From Myxococcales bacterium (GTDB lineage Bacteria > Myxococcota_A > Polyangia > Haliangiales > Haliangiaceae), in the NCBI GenBank assembly GCA_028287115.1, contig JAQBQF010000024.1, positions 1-64,000 of the forward strand: a stretch of 64,000 bases of DNA, read 5' to 3'. A program made the translations under genes and the position numbers. This document shows, one piece after another, positions 7,069-15,705 of this stretch (position 1 is its first letter; every line of letters begins with the position of its first letter). Under the pieces are notes generated by a model, which was given only the letters and a program-made list of their open reading frames with translations, was not told the DNA's origin and ran no database searches.

Positions 7069-10000
7069 ATGCGATCTGGGGACGTGGTGGCGGAACGCTT
7101 CGCGATCGATCGACTTGTTGCCGGCGGTGGGATGGGCTCGGTCTATCGTGCACGCGATCTGCGGTCCGGCGATGCCGTCGCGATCAAGATCCAGACCGGA
7201 CACGGCGAGCGACAGCGCCGGCGCTGGGCCCGCGAGGCGATGCTTCTTGCGAAGCTGTCGGGGCCGGACATCGTCCGTTACCTGGCGCATGGCGAGACTC
7301 CGACCGGTGAGTTGTACCTGGCGATGGAGTGGCTCGAAGGCGAGGACCTGGCAGCGAGGCTCGATCGCGAAGGACTCTCCCTGTCCGAGAGTATCGGCGT
7401 CGTGAAGCAGGTCGCGGCAGCGCTTCAGCCCGTGCATGCACAGGGCATCGCACATCGCGATATCAAGCCAAGTAACATCTTCCTCGTTGATGGCGACGTC
7501 GGCCGTGTGAAGGTGATCGATTTCGGGATCGCTCGCGTCGGTGGCTCGACGCGTTCGCGCACCTACTTTGGGACACCAGGATACGTCGCGCCGGAGCAGG
7601 CGCGTGGCGACGCGTCGGTGGACGCGCGGGCCGACGTGTTTGCGCTTGGCTGTGTGCTGTTCGAGTGCCTGACCGGTCGCCCGGCGTTCGTCGCTGATCA
7701 CGTGATGGCCTTGCTCGGCAAGATCCTCCTGGAAGATGCACCGCGCCCGAGCGACATCCGCCACGATCTTCCGCCTGGGCTGGACGATCTCGTGCTGCGC
7801 TTGCTCGCGAAGGATCCCGGTGCGCGGCCTCGGGATGGAGGCGCCGTTGCCGCCCAGCTCGAGGCACTCGAGATCGGTGTGGACCTCGTGGGGCGCGCGG
7901 TACAGCGCGGCCCCGCTGTGCTCACGAACCAGGAGCAGCGCCTCGTCTTCATCGTGCTCGCGGCCGGCGCTGAAGCGCCTGTCGAGCAGGATCTGACGCG
8001 GCGCACGCTGGACGAATCGGTCGACGTCGCCCCCGAGGTGCGGTCGCTCGCGCGCGCGTACGGCGCGGACGCGGCACCGCTTGCCGACGGATCGACCGTG
8101 CTCGTGCTCGAGAGCGGCGGCACCGCAAGCGACCAGGCGGTGCACGCGGCGCGGTGCGCGCTCGCGCTCCACGCGATGAAGCCGCAGACCGCGCTCGCGC
8201 TCGCGGTCGGCCGGTCCGCCGTCGGGAATCGCCTGCCGCTCGGCGCAGTGATCGATCGTGCGACTGCACTCGTGAAACAGCTGCGCGACGAGCCGCGTCC
8301 GGTGCTGATCGACGACGCACTCGTCGGTCTTCTCGAGACGCGCTTCGAGCTCTCCGAGCACGCGGGGAGTGTCCGACTCGAAGGCGAAAAGCGGAGGCTC
8401 GAGCTGCCGCGCACGCTGCTCGGCAAGCCGACACCTTGCGTCGGCCGCGACCGCGAGCTCGGCGAGCTCGAGTCCATCGTCACCGAGTGCATCGACGAGC
8501 GTGTGTCGCGCGCCGTTCTGATCACCGCGGCGGCCGGCGTCGGCAAGTCCCGCCTGCTGCACGAGCTGCACGTTCGCCTGCGCACGCGCACCAGTGCACC
8601 AGAGGTGTGGACCGGCCGCGGCGATCCGATGCACGCCGGATCACCGTTCAGCCTGCTCGCGCACGCGATCCGTGGCGCAACCGAAGCGCATGAAGGCGAG
8701 CCGCTCGAGGTGCGGCGCGCCCGGATCCGCGCACGAATTGCCCGTCATGTGCCCAAAGCTGACCGCGCGCGCGTCGCCGAGTTCATCGGTGAGCTCGTCG
8801 GCACGCCATTTCCCGACGAGGACAGCGTGCAGCTCCGCGCCGCGCGCGGCGACGCCATGCTCATGCGGGACCACCTCGGCCGGGCCTGGCGCGAATGGCT
8901 GGCCGCCGAAGCCGCGGCGACGCCGATCCTACTCGTGTTCGAAGACGTCCACTGGGGCGATCTACCGTCGCTGTTACTCGTGGATGCGGCCCTCCGCTCG
9001 GTGCGCGACAAGCCATGGATGGTGCTCGCGATCGGGCGCCCCGACGTTCACGAGGTGTTTCCTCGGCTCTGGGTCGATCGCCGCGTGCGCGAGCTTCGCC
9101 TCGACGAGATCTCCGCGCGTGCGAGCGAGCAGCTCATCCGTTCGTCGCTCGTCGATGCCAGCGCCGAGACGATCGCGCGGCTCGTCGCCCGAGCTGCCGG
9201 GATCCCGTTCTATCTCGAGGAGCTGATTCGCGCGGAAGCCGTCGGGCGCGGATCTCGGGTCCCCGAGACCGTGCTCGCGATGCTCCAGGCGAGACTCGAG
9301 CGACTCGCGCCCGAGATCCGTCGCACGCTCCGGGCGGCGAGCATCTTCGGCTCCAGGTTCCATCGCGGCGGGATCGCGCGTCTGTGCGGCGCGGACGCTC
9401 ACGTCGGTGAGGCGCTCGCGCAGCTGGAGGAGAACGAGCTCGTCGAGAGTCGCGGCGACGGGCGCTTTCCGGGAGATGCCGAGCACGTGTTCCGACACGC
9501 GCTGGTACGCGAGGCCGCGTATTCGACACTGACCGAACAGGATCGCGTGCTCGGCCACAAGCTCGCCGGCCAATGGCTCGAAGAAAGGGGCGAGCCCGAC
9601 GCGATGACGCTCGCCGAGCACTTCGAGCGCGGTCAGGACAGCGCGGCGGCCGTGCGTTGGTATCGAAGGGCGTCCGAACAGGCACTCGAGGGCTCGGATC
9701 TCGATGCGGCGATCTCACGCGCGGAACGCGGCATTGCATGCGGCGCAACCGGCGAGCCGCTCGGCGTGCTGCGCCTCGTACAATCAGAAGCCTATCTCTG
9801 GCGTGGTGATCTCGCGAGCTCCGAGCGCGAGGCGACGCTGGCGATGAAGGATCTGCCTCCTGGTGGCGCGCGCTGGTACAAGGCGGCGCTCGGGCTGCTG
9901 ATGCAAAGCGCAAGCCTCGGGCGCGAGGATCAGATCGAGCTGTTCATCCGCCAGCTCGCGGCGTCCCCGACCACAGAACGGAGCGGCGCTCAGACCATGG

Positions 10001-10917
10001 CGTTCGCGCTCGCGCATCGCCTGCTCGCGATGACAGGACAGCGCGGGCTCGCGCACATGTTCTTCGAGCGGCTCGAGGCGATCGATCGCGACGCGCATGG
10101 CGAGCCTTCGATCACCGCGATGGTACCCGGCGGCCAGTTCTCGTGGTGGTCGTACATCGACTGGGATCCGTGGGCTCGGCTCCTCGCATGCGAACGCTGC
10201 GCGGTCGAGTGCGAGCTCGTTGGCGACGGCATGAACCTGGCGATGGCTCGCATCCACATCGGGTGGGCGCGGGTGTCGGTCGGCGCGTTCGCGGAGGGCG
10301 AACAGATCCTGCGCGAGACGCTGGCGCTCGCGACGGCGAACGGCCTCGAGGGGCTCGTAGCCGACTTCGCGATGATCCACCTCGGCTCAGCCCTCGCTCG
10401 GCTCGACCGGCTGGAGGAGGCGCGCGCCGTCGAGCTCGAGGCCATCCCGAGGCTATTTGCCGCCGGCAACTGGATGTTCGGAGGGCTCGCGCGCGCCGAG
10501 CTCGCGAAGATCCTGCTGCGCGAGGGAGATCTGCAGGCAGCGCTCGAAGAAGCGCGTGCGGCCGCGGGCGCCCTGACCCGCGTGCCCGCGGTGCGCATCG
10601 GCGCGCTCGCGATCCTCTCGCGCGCGTCGCTCGCGTGTGGCGACACCGCCGCCGCGCTCGGTGCGGCACGCGAGGGTGTCGACCTACTCGAGCAGCTCGG
10701 CATCGTGACCGAATCCGAGCCGCTGCTCCGGCTTGCCCATGCGGACGCGCTCTGCGCACACGGGGATCCCCGCGCGGGCATCGCGGCAATCCACCAAGCC
10801 GCCGCTCGCCTGACCGAGCGCGCCGCACGGATCCCCGACCAGGCAATGCGCCGGCGCATGCTCGTCGAGATTCCCGAGCACGTCGAGATCCTTCAGCGCG
10901 CGGCCTCTAGCTCGTAA
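7069..10917 (+). CDS. Large Ser/Thr protein kinase with cyclase-like, AAA ATPase and TPR domains (PknK-like)
   Basis: 1282 residues. Residues 1-265 are a Hanks kinase: glycine loop GGGMGSVYRARD, VAIK lysine, HRDIKPSN catalytic loop, DFGIARVG and GYVAPEQ. Residues about 285-445 resemble a class III nucleotide cyclase (DGSTVLVLESGG, VAVGRSAVGNRLPLGAVIDRATALVKQL) without recognisable metal-binding aspartates, so probably inactive. Residues about 455-800 are a STAND/AAA ATPase with CVGRDREL, Walker A AAAGVGKSR and Walker B LLVFEDVHWGD. The rest is TPR-like helices. This layout is typical of myxobacterial signalling hubs. There is no C-terminal LuxR helix-turn-helix. Its last 25 bp overlap the end of the convergent methyltransferase gene. 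GGAG lies only 2 bp from the ATG; a GTG at 7084 is an alternative start. Confidence 0.9.
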   Translation: MRSGDVVAERFAIDRLVAGGGMGSVYRARDLRSGDAVAIKIQTGHGERQRRRWAREAMLLAKLSGPDIVRYLAHGETPTGELYLAMEWLEGEDLAARLDREGLSLSESIGVVKQVAAALQPVHAQGIAHRDIKPSNIFLVDGDVGRVKVIDFGIARVGGSTRSRTYFGTPGYVAPEQARGDASVDARADVFALGCVLFECLTGRPAFVADHVMALLGKILLEDAPRPSDIRHDLPPGLDDLVLRLLAKDPGARPRDGGAVAAQLEALEIGVDLVGRAVQRGPAVLTNQEQRLVFIVLAAGAEAPVEQDLTRRTLDESVDVAPEVRSLARAYGADAAPLADGSTVLVLESGGTASDQAVHAARCALALHAMKPQTALALAVGRSAVGNRLPLGAVIDRATALVKQLRDEPRPVLIDDALVGLLETRFELSEHAGSVRLEGEKRRLELPRTLLGKPTPCVGRDRELGELESIVTECIDERVSRAVLITAAAGVGKSRLLHELHVRLRTRTSAPEVWTGRGDPMHAGSPFSLLAHAIRGATEAHEGEPLEVRRARIRARIARHVPKADRARVAEFIGELVGTPFPDEDSVQLRAARGDAMLMRDHLGRAWREWLAAEAAATPILLVFEDVHWGDLPSLLLVDAALRSVRDKPWMVLAIGRPDVHEVFPRLWVDRRVRELRLDEISARASEQLIRSSLVDASAETIARLVARAAGIPFYLEELIRAEAVGRGSRVPETVLAMLQARLERLAPEIRRTLRAASIFGSRFHRGGIARLCGADAHVGEALAQLEENELVESRGDGRFPGDAEHVFRHALVREAAYSTLTEQDRVLGHKLAGQWLEERGEPDAMTLAEHFERGQDSAAAVRWYRRASEQALEGSDLDAAISRAERGIACGATGEPLGVLRLVQSEAYLWRGDLASSEREATLAMKDLPPGGARWYKAALGLLMQSASLGREDQIELFIRQLAASPTTERSGAQTMAFALAHRLLAMTGQRGLAHMFFERLEAIDRDAHGEPSITAMVPGGQFSWWSYIDWDPWARLLACERCAVECELVGDGMNLAMARIHIGWARVSVGAFAEGEQILRETLALATANGLEGLVADFAMIHLGSALARLDRLEEARAVELEAIPRLFAAGNWMFGGLARAELAKILLREGDLQAALEEARAAAGALTRVPAVRIGALAILSRASLACGDTAAALGAAREGVDLLEQLGIVTESEPLLRLAHADALCAHGDPRAGIAAIHQAAARLTERAARIPDQAMRRRMLVEIPEHVEILQRAASSS

Positions 10918-11738
10918 GTGATCATGCTGTGCAGTGAAGGGTCCTGCGGTGGGCCGAGCACGTGCTTGCGCGCGATGTGGAAACCGGCGAGCGCGATCTG
11001 GCGCTCGACGATACTGGGCGCGAGCTTGTGCTCGGCCTCCTCGCCGGTCACGAGATCGTCACGCGCACTCTGGAGCTCGGCGACGGCGACCTCGATGTGA
11101 CCGCCCGAGATCGCCTGATCCACGACGAACCGATACCAGTGCCAGAGAGCGCGTCGTCGCCGGCCTTCCATCTCGCGAGCGCGCGCGGGCAACGTTCCCG
11201 CACGCCGGTACTGCTCGATCTCGTCCAGGCTGGTGAGCACGTATCCGTGTGCGAGGTGAATCGCAGGCGCGCGAGACAAGTGGGCGAGCTCTTCGGCAGT
11301 GCAGTACTCGGGGCAGAACTCGTCGGCGAGGACAAACGCACCATCGTCGCGCAGCAGGGAACGCGCGTGGTGCAGGTAATCGCTCGGAAGGTGGTGGTGC
11401 GCACCGGCGGAGAGAATCACGTCGACGGGCTCGCGCAGGTCGGATAATGGCTCCGAGCGCAACACGACGCGAGTGTCGCGCAGTCGCTCGGTGGCGAGCG
11501 CGGCGAATGGCGCGTACTCCTCGTGGGCGATGATCTTGGCTTCGGGAAGTTCGCGAGCGAGCCGCTGCGACGTGATGCCCGAGGCACAGCCGATCTCGAG
11601 GACGGTGACAGGTCGCCCGAGACGTCGACAGTGCTTCCGGACGAGGTCGATGCACAGCTCCTCGATGTCGGCGATGTAGATGTGGCCCTGTCGCATCAGA
11701 ACGTTGATGTCCTGCGGCTCGCTGAACGCATTCTGCAT
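10893..11738 (-). CDS. Class I SAM-dependent methyltransferase
   Basis: About 281 residues from the start MQNAFSEPQDINVL, which has AAGGA seven bases upstream. An alternative ATG at 11753 overlaps the stop of the preceding gene as ATGA. Motif I is VLEIGCASGITSQRLA. The acidic motif II region is AHEEYAPF and motif IV is DVILSAGAHHHLP. The C-terminal third is helical (ALWHWYRFVVDQAISGG) and may form a substrate lid. It is the last gene of the kynurenine monooxygenase / O-methyltransferase operon, so it may act on the same aromatic product. It ends 25 bp inside the convergent kinase gene. The substrate and the methylated atom cannot be read from sequence. Confidence 0.85.
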   Translation of the reverse strand: MQNAFSEPQDINVLMRQGHIYIADIEELCIDLVRKHCRRLGRPVTVLEIGCASGITSQRLARELPEAKIIAHEEYAPFAALATERLRDTRVVLRSEPLSDLREPVDVILSAGAHHHLPSDYLHHARSLLRDDGAFVLADEFCPEYCTAEELAHLSRAPAIHLAHGYVLTSLDEIEQYRRAGTLPARAREMEGRRRRALWHWYRFVVDQAISGGHIEVAVAELQSARDDLVTGEEAEHKLAPSIVERQIALAGFHIARKHVLGPPQDPSLHSMITYELEAAR

Positions 11739-11749
11739 GGCTGTTTCCT

Positions 11750-12778
11750 TCATTTGATCGCGACCACCATCCACTCGGATCCGCAGAGGTGCTCGACGCG
11801 TGTCTTGCCGAACCCCGCTTCCCACATCCATGCCTGGCACTCGGCGCCGGTGAAGCCAAAGCCCTCACGCGTGACGAGCAGCATGTTGAGGCTCATCAGC
11901 AGCCCGAATGCGTTCTGCTTGCGCTCGTCGTCGATCAGACATTCGTGAACGAGAAGCATCCCGCCCGGAGGCAGCGCCGCGTATGCCTTACGGACGAGCG
12001 CGCGCTTCTGATCGAGGTTCCAGTTGTGGAGGACGTGCCCCATCACGATCACGTCGGCCTTCGGAAGTGGATCCTCGAAGAAGTCCCCGCCGTGGAACTG
12101 CAATCGATCCGAGAGGCCGAAGCGCGCGACGTACGCGTCGAAGTAGCCAGCCACGCCCGGCAGCTCGAAACAGCCGCCCGTCAGGTGGGGATGCGCGGAC
12201 GCGATGCGTACGGCGAGACCACCTTCGGCGCCACCCACATCGAGGAACGTGCGGTAGTCGCCCCACGGCGCCTGCTCGGCGATCGCGCGCGATGCGGCCG
12301 CGGAGAGCCCGGTCATGCCGCGCAGGAAGACGGCGAGCCGATCCGAGCTGCGCCCGAGATTCGCGTAGTAGTCGTTCTCGTCCTTCGCTTCGTTGCGGGG
12401 CAATCCGGTCTGCAGTGCGACCGCGAGCTCGCACCACACCGGATAGAGGCGCTGGTTCGTCATCTCGAACACGCCGCCGATATAGGAGGGCTTGGAAGGA
12501 TCGAGGTACTGCTCCGCCATCGGTGTGTTCGCGTAGGTCTGGCCTCGACGCTCGAGCAGGCCGATCGCCACGAGCGCATCGAAGAAGTCGCGCGCGCCGC
12601 GGCCCGCGAAGCCAAGCGCGGTCGCGAGCTCCTTCTCTTCTCGGGGGCCGCGCGCGAGCTCGCCAAAAACACCAAGGTCTACGGCAGTCATCGCTGCCTT
12701 CGCGCCCCAGAAGCTGAGCGCGAGCGAGACGAGCGGTTGGACGTCGGCCGGAGCTCCGGAATGCTGTGTCGTGATCAT
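11750..12778 (-). CDS. O-methyltransferase family 2 (plant-type OMT / 3-hydroxykynurenine C-methyltransferase-like)
   Basis: 342 residues from MITTQHSGAPADV. The start is supported by AGGAGG four bases upstream and a 4-bp ATGA overlap with the kmo stop. Residues 15-100 match the dimerisation winged-helix domain of this family (FWGAKAAMTAVDLGVFGEL). The C-terminal domain has the SAM motif DVGGAEGGLAVRIA, the GCFELPG loop, and GHVLHNWNLDQK containing the usual catalytic histidine. Family members methylate hydroxyls of aromatics. The bacterial enzymes that C-methylate 3-hydroxykynurenine for sibiromycin, anthramycin and actinomycin belong to the same fold family. Coupling to kmo makes 3-hydroxykynurenine or a derivative the leading candidate substrate (inference). 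Confidence 0.88.
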   Translation of the reverse strand: MITTQHSGAPADVQPLVSLALSFWGAKAAMTAVDLGVFGELARGPREEKELATALGFAGRGARDFFDALVAIGLLERRGQTYANTPMAEQYLDPSKPSYIGGVFEMTNQRLYPVWCELAVALQTGLPRNEAKDENDYYANLGRSSDRLAVFLRGMTGLSAAASRAIAEQAPWGDYRTFLDVGGAEGGLAVRIASAHPHLTGGCFELPGVAGYFDAYVARFGLSDRLQFHGGDFFEDPLPKADVIVMGHVLHNWNLDQKRALVRKAYAALPPGGMLLVHECLIDDERKQNAFGLLMSLNMLLVTREGFGFTGAECQAWMWEAGFGKTRVEHLCGSEWMVVAIK

Positions 12779-14142
12779 GCGACCTCCTGCAGGCAATGTT
12801 CGACCAGTGTGGTCATCTCCGAGCGAAACTTCTGCTCGATCCCGTCGACCGCGAGGATGCGATCGACGAGCGCACGCTGGCGGCTCTCGATGCGCACGGC
12901 CTCCGAGTAAGGCGTCCGCGTGAACGCGACCAGCGAGTACAGCGATGCGAACCGTTCAGGGTACAGCTCCTGCAGCCGGCGTTCGACCGCCTTGCGTAGG
13001 AGGAACCGCGGTTCGGCGACATGCTCGCGGAGCTCGTAGAAGTGCTCGACGCACAGGTCGGCCATCACATCCATCTCGGGACGGCGCAGCTCCTCGAGCT
13101 CGGCGAACACACCGCGCCAGTCGTTCGGGTGGCGCTCGATGCAGCGGTCGAGGACGGCACAGTCTTCGAAGCCGGCATTCGCGCCCTGGCCATACGACGG
13201 CAAGATCGAGTGAGCGGCATCGCCGACGAGCAGGACGTTGCCGTGTCGCGACCAAGGCCGGCACCGCACCGTGACCATCGTGTTCGCGGACCGCGCGAAG
13301 AATTGCTCGGCGATCGAAGGGATGCACGGAGCGATATCCGGAAACTGCTCGTGCATGAACGCGACCAGGCGTTCCTCGGTCGTCAGCGACGCGAACGAGT
13401 GCTCGCCGTGGAAGGGAGCGTAGAGGCCACACGTGAAACTGCCATCACGGTTCGGGAACGCGATCAGCATGAAGTCGCCGCGCGGCCAGATGTGCAGCGC
13501 GTCGGCTTCGAGCACCGGGCGACCTTCCGGACCTGCCGGGATCGCGAGCTCTTTGTAGCCCTGCGGCGAGTATTGCTGCGAATAGTCGAACAACTCCGTC
13601 TTCTGGAGCTGCAGTCGCACGCCGGAGTACGCTCCGTCGGCGCCGAAGATCTTGGTGGGCCCGACTTCGGTGCGCGCCTTCGTGACGGCATGCTCGAAGC
13701 TAACGGTGCCGCCGCGAGAATCGAGGCCGGTACACTTCTGATCGAAGTGATAGGCCACGCCGCGCTCGCGCTCCGCGGCGGCCACGAGCACCGCGTTCAG
13801 CTCGTTGCGAGAGATCGAATGGATCGCCTCGCCGCGGTTACTGTACGGTTGGAAGGCGGTCGATCCGTCGATCAGGTGGATCCGTCGGCCGTATACGGGC
13901 ACGGTCAGGGCTAGCACGCGATCCTTGAGCCCGACTGCGTCGAGTGCAGCGAGCCCGCGCTCGCAGAGTGTCAAGTTGATCGAGGGACGCGAGCTGCGGG
14001 GACCGGGCATCCGCGGATCAGGCTGGCGTTCGAACACGTCGACGCCGAAGCCGCGGCGTGCGAGGTACACGGCGAGCAAGGAGCCGACGAGCCCACCACC
14101 GACAACCGTGAGTCGGTCGCGTGCGTGGTCCGAGTTGCGCAT
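12775..14142 (-). CDS. kmo: Kynurenine 3-monooxygenase (FAD-dependent)
   Basis: 455 residues. It hydroxylates L-kynurenine to 3-hydroxykynurenine with NADPH and O2. It has the FAD Rossmann motif VVGGGLVGSLLAVYLA near residue 13, the KMO-type INLTLCERGLAALD block, an aromatic-hydroxylase DG motif (FGADGAYSGVR) and the FAD-binding motif LLVGDAAHSILPSYGQGANA with GFEDC. The late YPERFASLYSLVAF segment is also typical of KMO. No C-terminal membrane anchor is visible. It leads a three-gene operon with two methyltransferases. A candidate sigma-54 promoter ends so close to the ATG that the message would be nearly leaderless. No kynureninase or tryptophan dioxygenase is visible in the window. Confidence 0.92.
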   Translation of the reverse strand: MRNSDHARDRLTVVGGGLVGSLLAVYLARRGFGVDVFERQPDPRMPGPRSSRPSINLTLCERGLAALDAVGLKDRVLALTVPVYGRRIHLIDGSTAFQPYSNRGEAIHSISRNELNAVLVAAAERERGVAYHFDQKCTGLDSRGGTVSFEHAVTKARTEVGPTKIFGADGAYSGVRLQLQKTELFDYSQQYSPQGYKELAIPAGPEGRPVLEADALHIWPRGDFMLIAFPNRDGSFTCGLYAPFHGEHSFASLTTEERLVAFMHEQFPDIAPCIPSIAEQFFARSANTMVTVRCRPWSRHGNVLLVGDAAHSILPSYGQGANAGFEDCAVLDRCIERHPNDWRGVFAELEELRRPEMDVMADLCVEHFYELREHVAEPRFLLRKAVERRLQELYPERFASLYSLVAFTRTPYSEAVRIESRQRALVDRILAVDGIEQKFRSEMTTLVEHCLQEVA

Positions 14143-14154
14143 TCACGGCTCAGG

Positions 14155-14170
14155 AGCACACGACGTGCCC
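14155..14170 (-). promoter_or_regulatory. Candidate sigma-54 (-24/-12) promoter for the kmo operon
   Basis: Read on the minus strand the site is GGGCACG-TCGT-GTGCT, compared with the sigma-54 consensus TGGCACG-N4-TTGCW. The essential GG and GC pairs have the correct 10-base spacing. The predicted transcript start falls at about 14143-14146, within a few bases of the kmo ATG. A sigma-54 activator gene lies immediately upstream, and repeated TGTATC motifs sit 60-115 bp further up. Confidence 0.5.
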
Positions 14171-14228
14171 GGGCGCTGTCGACGTAGATGCGTGAAACCG
14201 CGAGCCACCCCTGCGCGCGGTCCACGGT

Positions 14229-14269
14229 GATACAGGCTCCACCACGTTCCACGATACAGCCGCGATACA
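14229..14269 (-). repeat. Three TGTATC repeats, possible activator binding sites
   Basis: On the minus strand TGTATC occurs at 14269-14264, 14258-14253 and 14234-14229. The spacings are 11 and 24 bp, close to whole helical turns. Two are followed closely by GTGG (TGTATCGTGG and TGTATCACCGTGG). They lie in the 134-bp gap between the FHA sigma-54 activator gene and kmo, about 85-125 bp upstream of the inferred start, where enhancer-binding proteins normally bind. Confidence 0.45.
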
Positions 14270-14276
14270 CCCGTGC

Positions 14277-15668
14277 TTAGCGGCGGAAGGTGGCGGGGTC
14301 GAGCTCGTACTTGCGCAGCCAGCGATGAATCTGGGCGCGTGCCGTGCCCATCACGCGAGCGATCTCGCTGATGTTGCCGCCCGTTTCTTCCAGCAGCCGC
14401 ACGAGACGCTCGCGGCGTTGGACATCGCGTTCGGGCCCCATCGGGCCCGCCGCTTTGCGTACGACGGCGGGTGGGCGATGTGCGCAAACCTGCTCGGGCA
14501 GGTGGCTCGTCTGGATCGATCCATCCGGCGATTGTGCGATCGCGGCGGTGATGCACTTCTCCAGCTCGCGCACGTTCAGCGGCCAGTCGTACGCGAGGAT
14601 GGCCCGGGTGGCGTCCTGCCCGAAACTGATCGCACTCGCGCCGGATCCATGCACGCGAATCAGCGCGCGGATCAGGATGCCGAGATCCTCGCGGCGTTCG
14701 CGTAGCGGCGGGACGCGGAACACGAACCCGGAGAGCCGCGCGAGCAGATCGCTGCGGAACGAGCCCGCTTTCGCGAGCGATGCCAGATCGCGGTGGGTCG
14801 CCGACAGGACGCGAACATCCACGTCCACAGGGCGATTTCCGCCGATCGGCAACACCTCGCCTTCCTGCAGCACGCGGAGCAGCGCGCCTTGACCGGCCGC
14901 CCCGAGGTCGCCGAGCTCGTCGAGTAAGAGCGTGCCACGATCGGCGCTGCGCACGAGTCCGGGGCTGTCTTCGAGCGCGCCAGAGAACGCGCCCTTCTTG
15001 TGACCGAATAGCTCGCTCTGCACGATCGAGTCCGGCAGGGCTGCGCAGTTCACGGCGAGGAACGGCCCGCTTCGACCCGAGAGCTCGTGGATGGTGCGCG
15101 AGAGCACCTCCTTGCCGGTGCCCGACTCGCCCACGATCACGATCGAGATCTGCGACCGGGCGAGGCGGGCGAGGCTGGCGAGCGCACCCGCGAAGGTCGG
15201 CGAGATCGTGCGCAAGACGTCTCCGAGCTGCGGCAGCTCACTCTCATCGACGAGATCGCGCTGATCCCGCGGCGTCTCGAGCGCCGCCCGAAACAGGAAG
15301 AACGTCCGGCCCACTTCGATCACATCGCCGTCCTCGAGCACGGTGCGAGTCGCGGCGACACCGTTGCACAGCGTTCCGTTCCGCGAGCCCGCGTCGCTCA
15401 GAAGCCAGCATTTCCCCTCGCGGACAATCTGCGCGTGCGCCGTGGACATCCAAGGATCATCGACGGTGATCTCGAGCCGTGCTTTGTGTTCGACGCAACC
15501 ACGCGTGCCGCGACCGAGCGCGATCACCTCCCGGCCGAGCCGATACCGCGCCGATGGCTCGAGCGGCCGATCGCGTTGTAACAGCAGGAACAACCACGAA
15601 CAGGCCTCGTGCTGCTCGACGGCGCCACTCTCTAGCAGAGGAAGGGTTGCGCCATCCGTCGATCTCAC
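14277..15668 (-). CDS. FHA-domain sigma-54-dependent transcriptional activator
   Basis: 463 residues with a GTG start. Residues about 40-130 are an FHA domain (LGRGTRG, STAHAQI, DAGSRNGT), which binds phosphothreonine peptides. Residues about 150-385 are the AAA+ domain: Walker A GESGTGKE, Walker B GTLLLDELGDL, and a contact loop reading GAFSGA instead of GAFTGA. The C-terminus is a Fis-type helix-turn-helix (LLEETGGNISEIARVMGTAR). FHA activators in myxobacteria are controlled by Ser/Thr kinases, and the large kinase gene at 7069 lies just past the kmo operon, though a link is only inferred. It sits 134 bp upstream of kmo in the same direction and is the obvious candidate regulator of that operon. 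Confidence 0.9.
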   Translation of the reverse strand: MRSTDGATLPLLESGAVEQHEACSWLFLLLQRDRPLEPSARYRLGREVIALGRGTRGCVEHKARLEITVDDPWMSTAHAQIVREGKCWLLSDAGSRNGTLCNGVAATRTVLEDGDVIEVGRTFFLFRAALETPRDQRDLVDESELPQLGDVLRTISPTFAGALASLARLARSQISIVIVGESGTGKEVLSRTIHELSGRSGPFLAVNCAALPDSIVQSELFGHKKGAFSGALEDSPGLVRSADRGTLLLDELGDLGAAGQGALLRVLQEGEVLPIGGNRPVDVDVRVLSATHRDLASLAKAGSFRSDLLARLSGFVFRVPPLRERREDLGILIRALIRVHGSGASAISFGQDATRAILAYDWPLNVRELEKCITAAIAQSPDGSIQTSHLPEQVCAHRPPAVVRKAAGPMGPERDVQRRERLVRLLEETGGNISEIARVMGTARAQIHRWLRKYELDPATFRR

Positions 15669-15705
15669 GCCGGATCAGGGTACCGGCGCCAGACCGCGAG
15701 CACAA

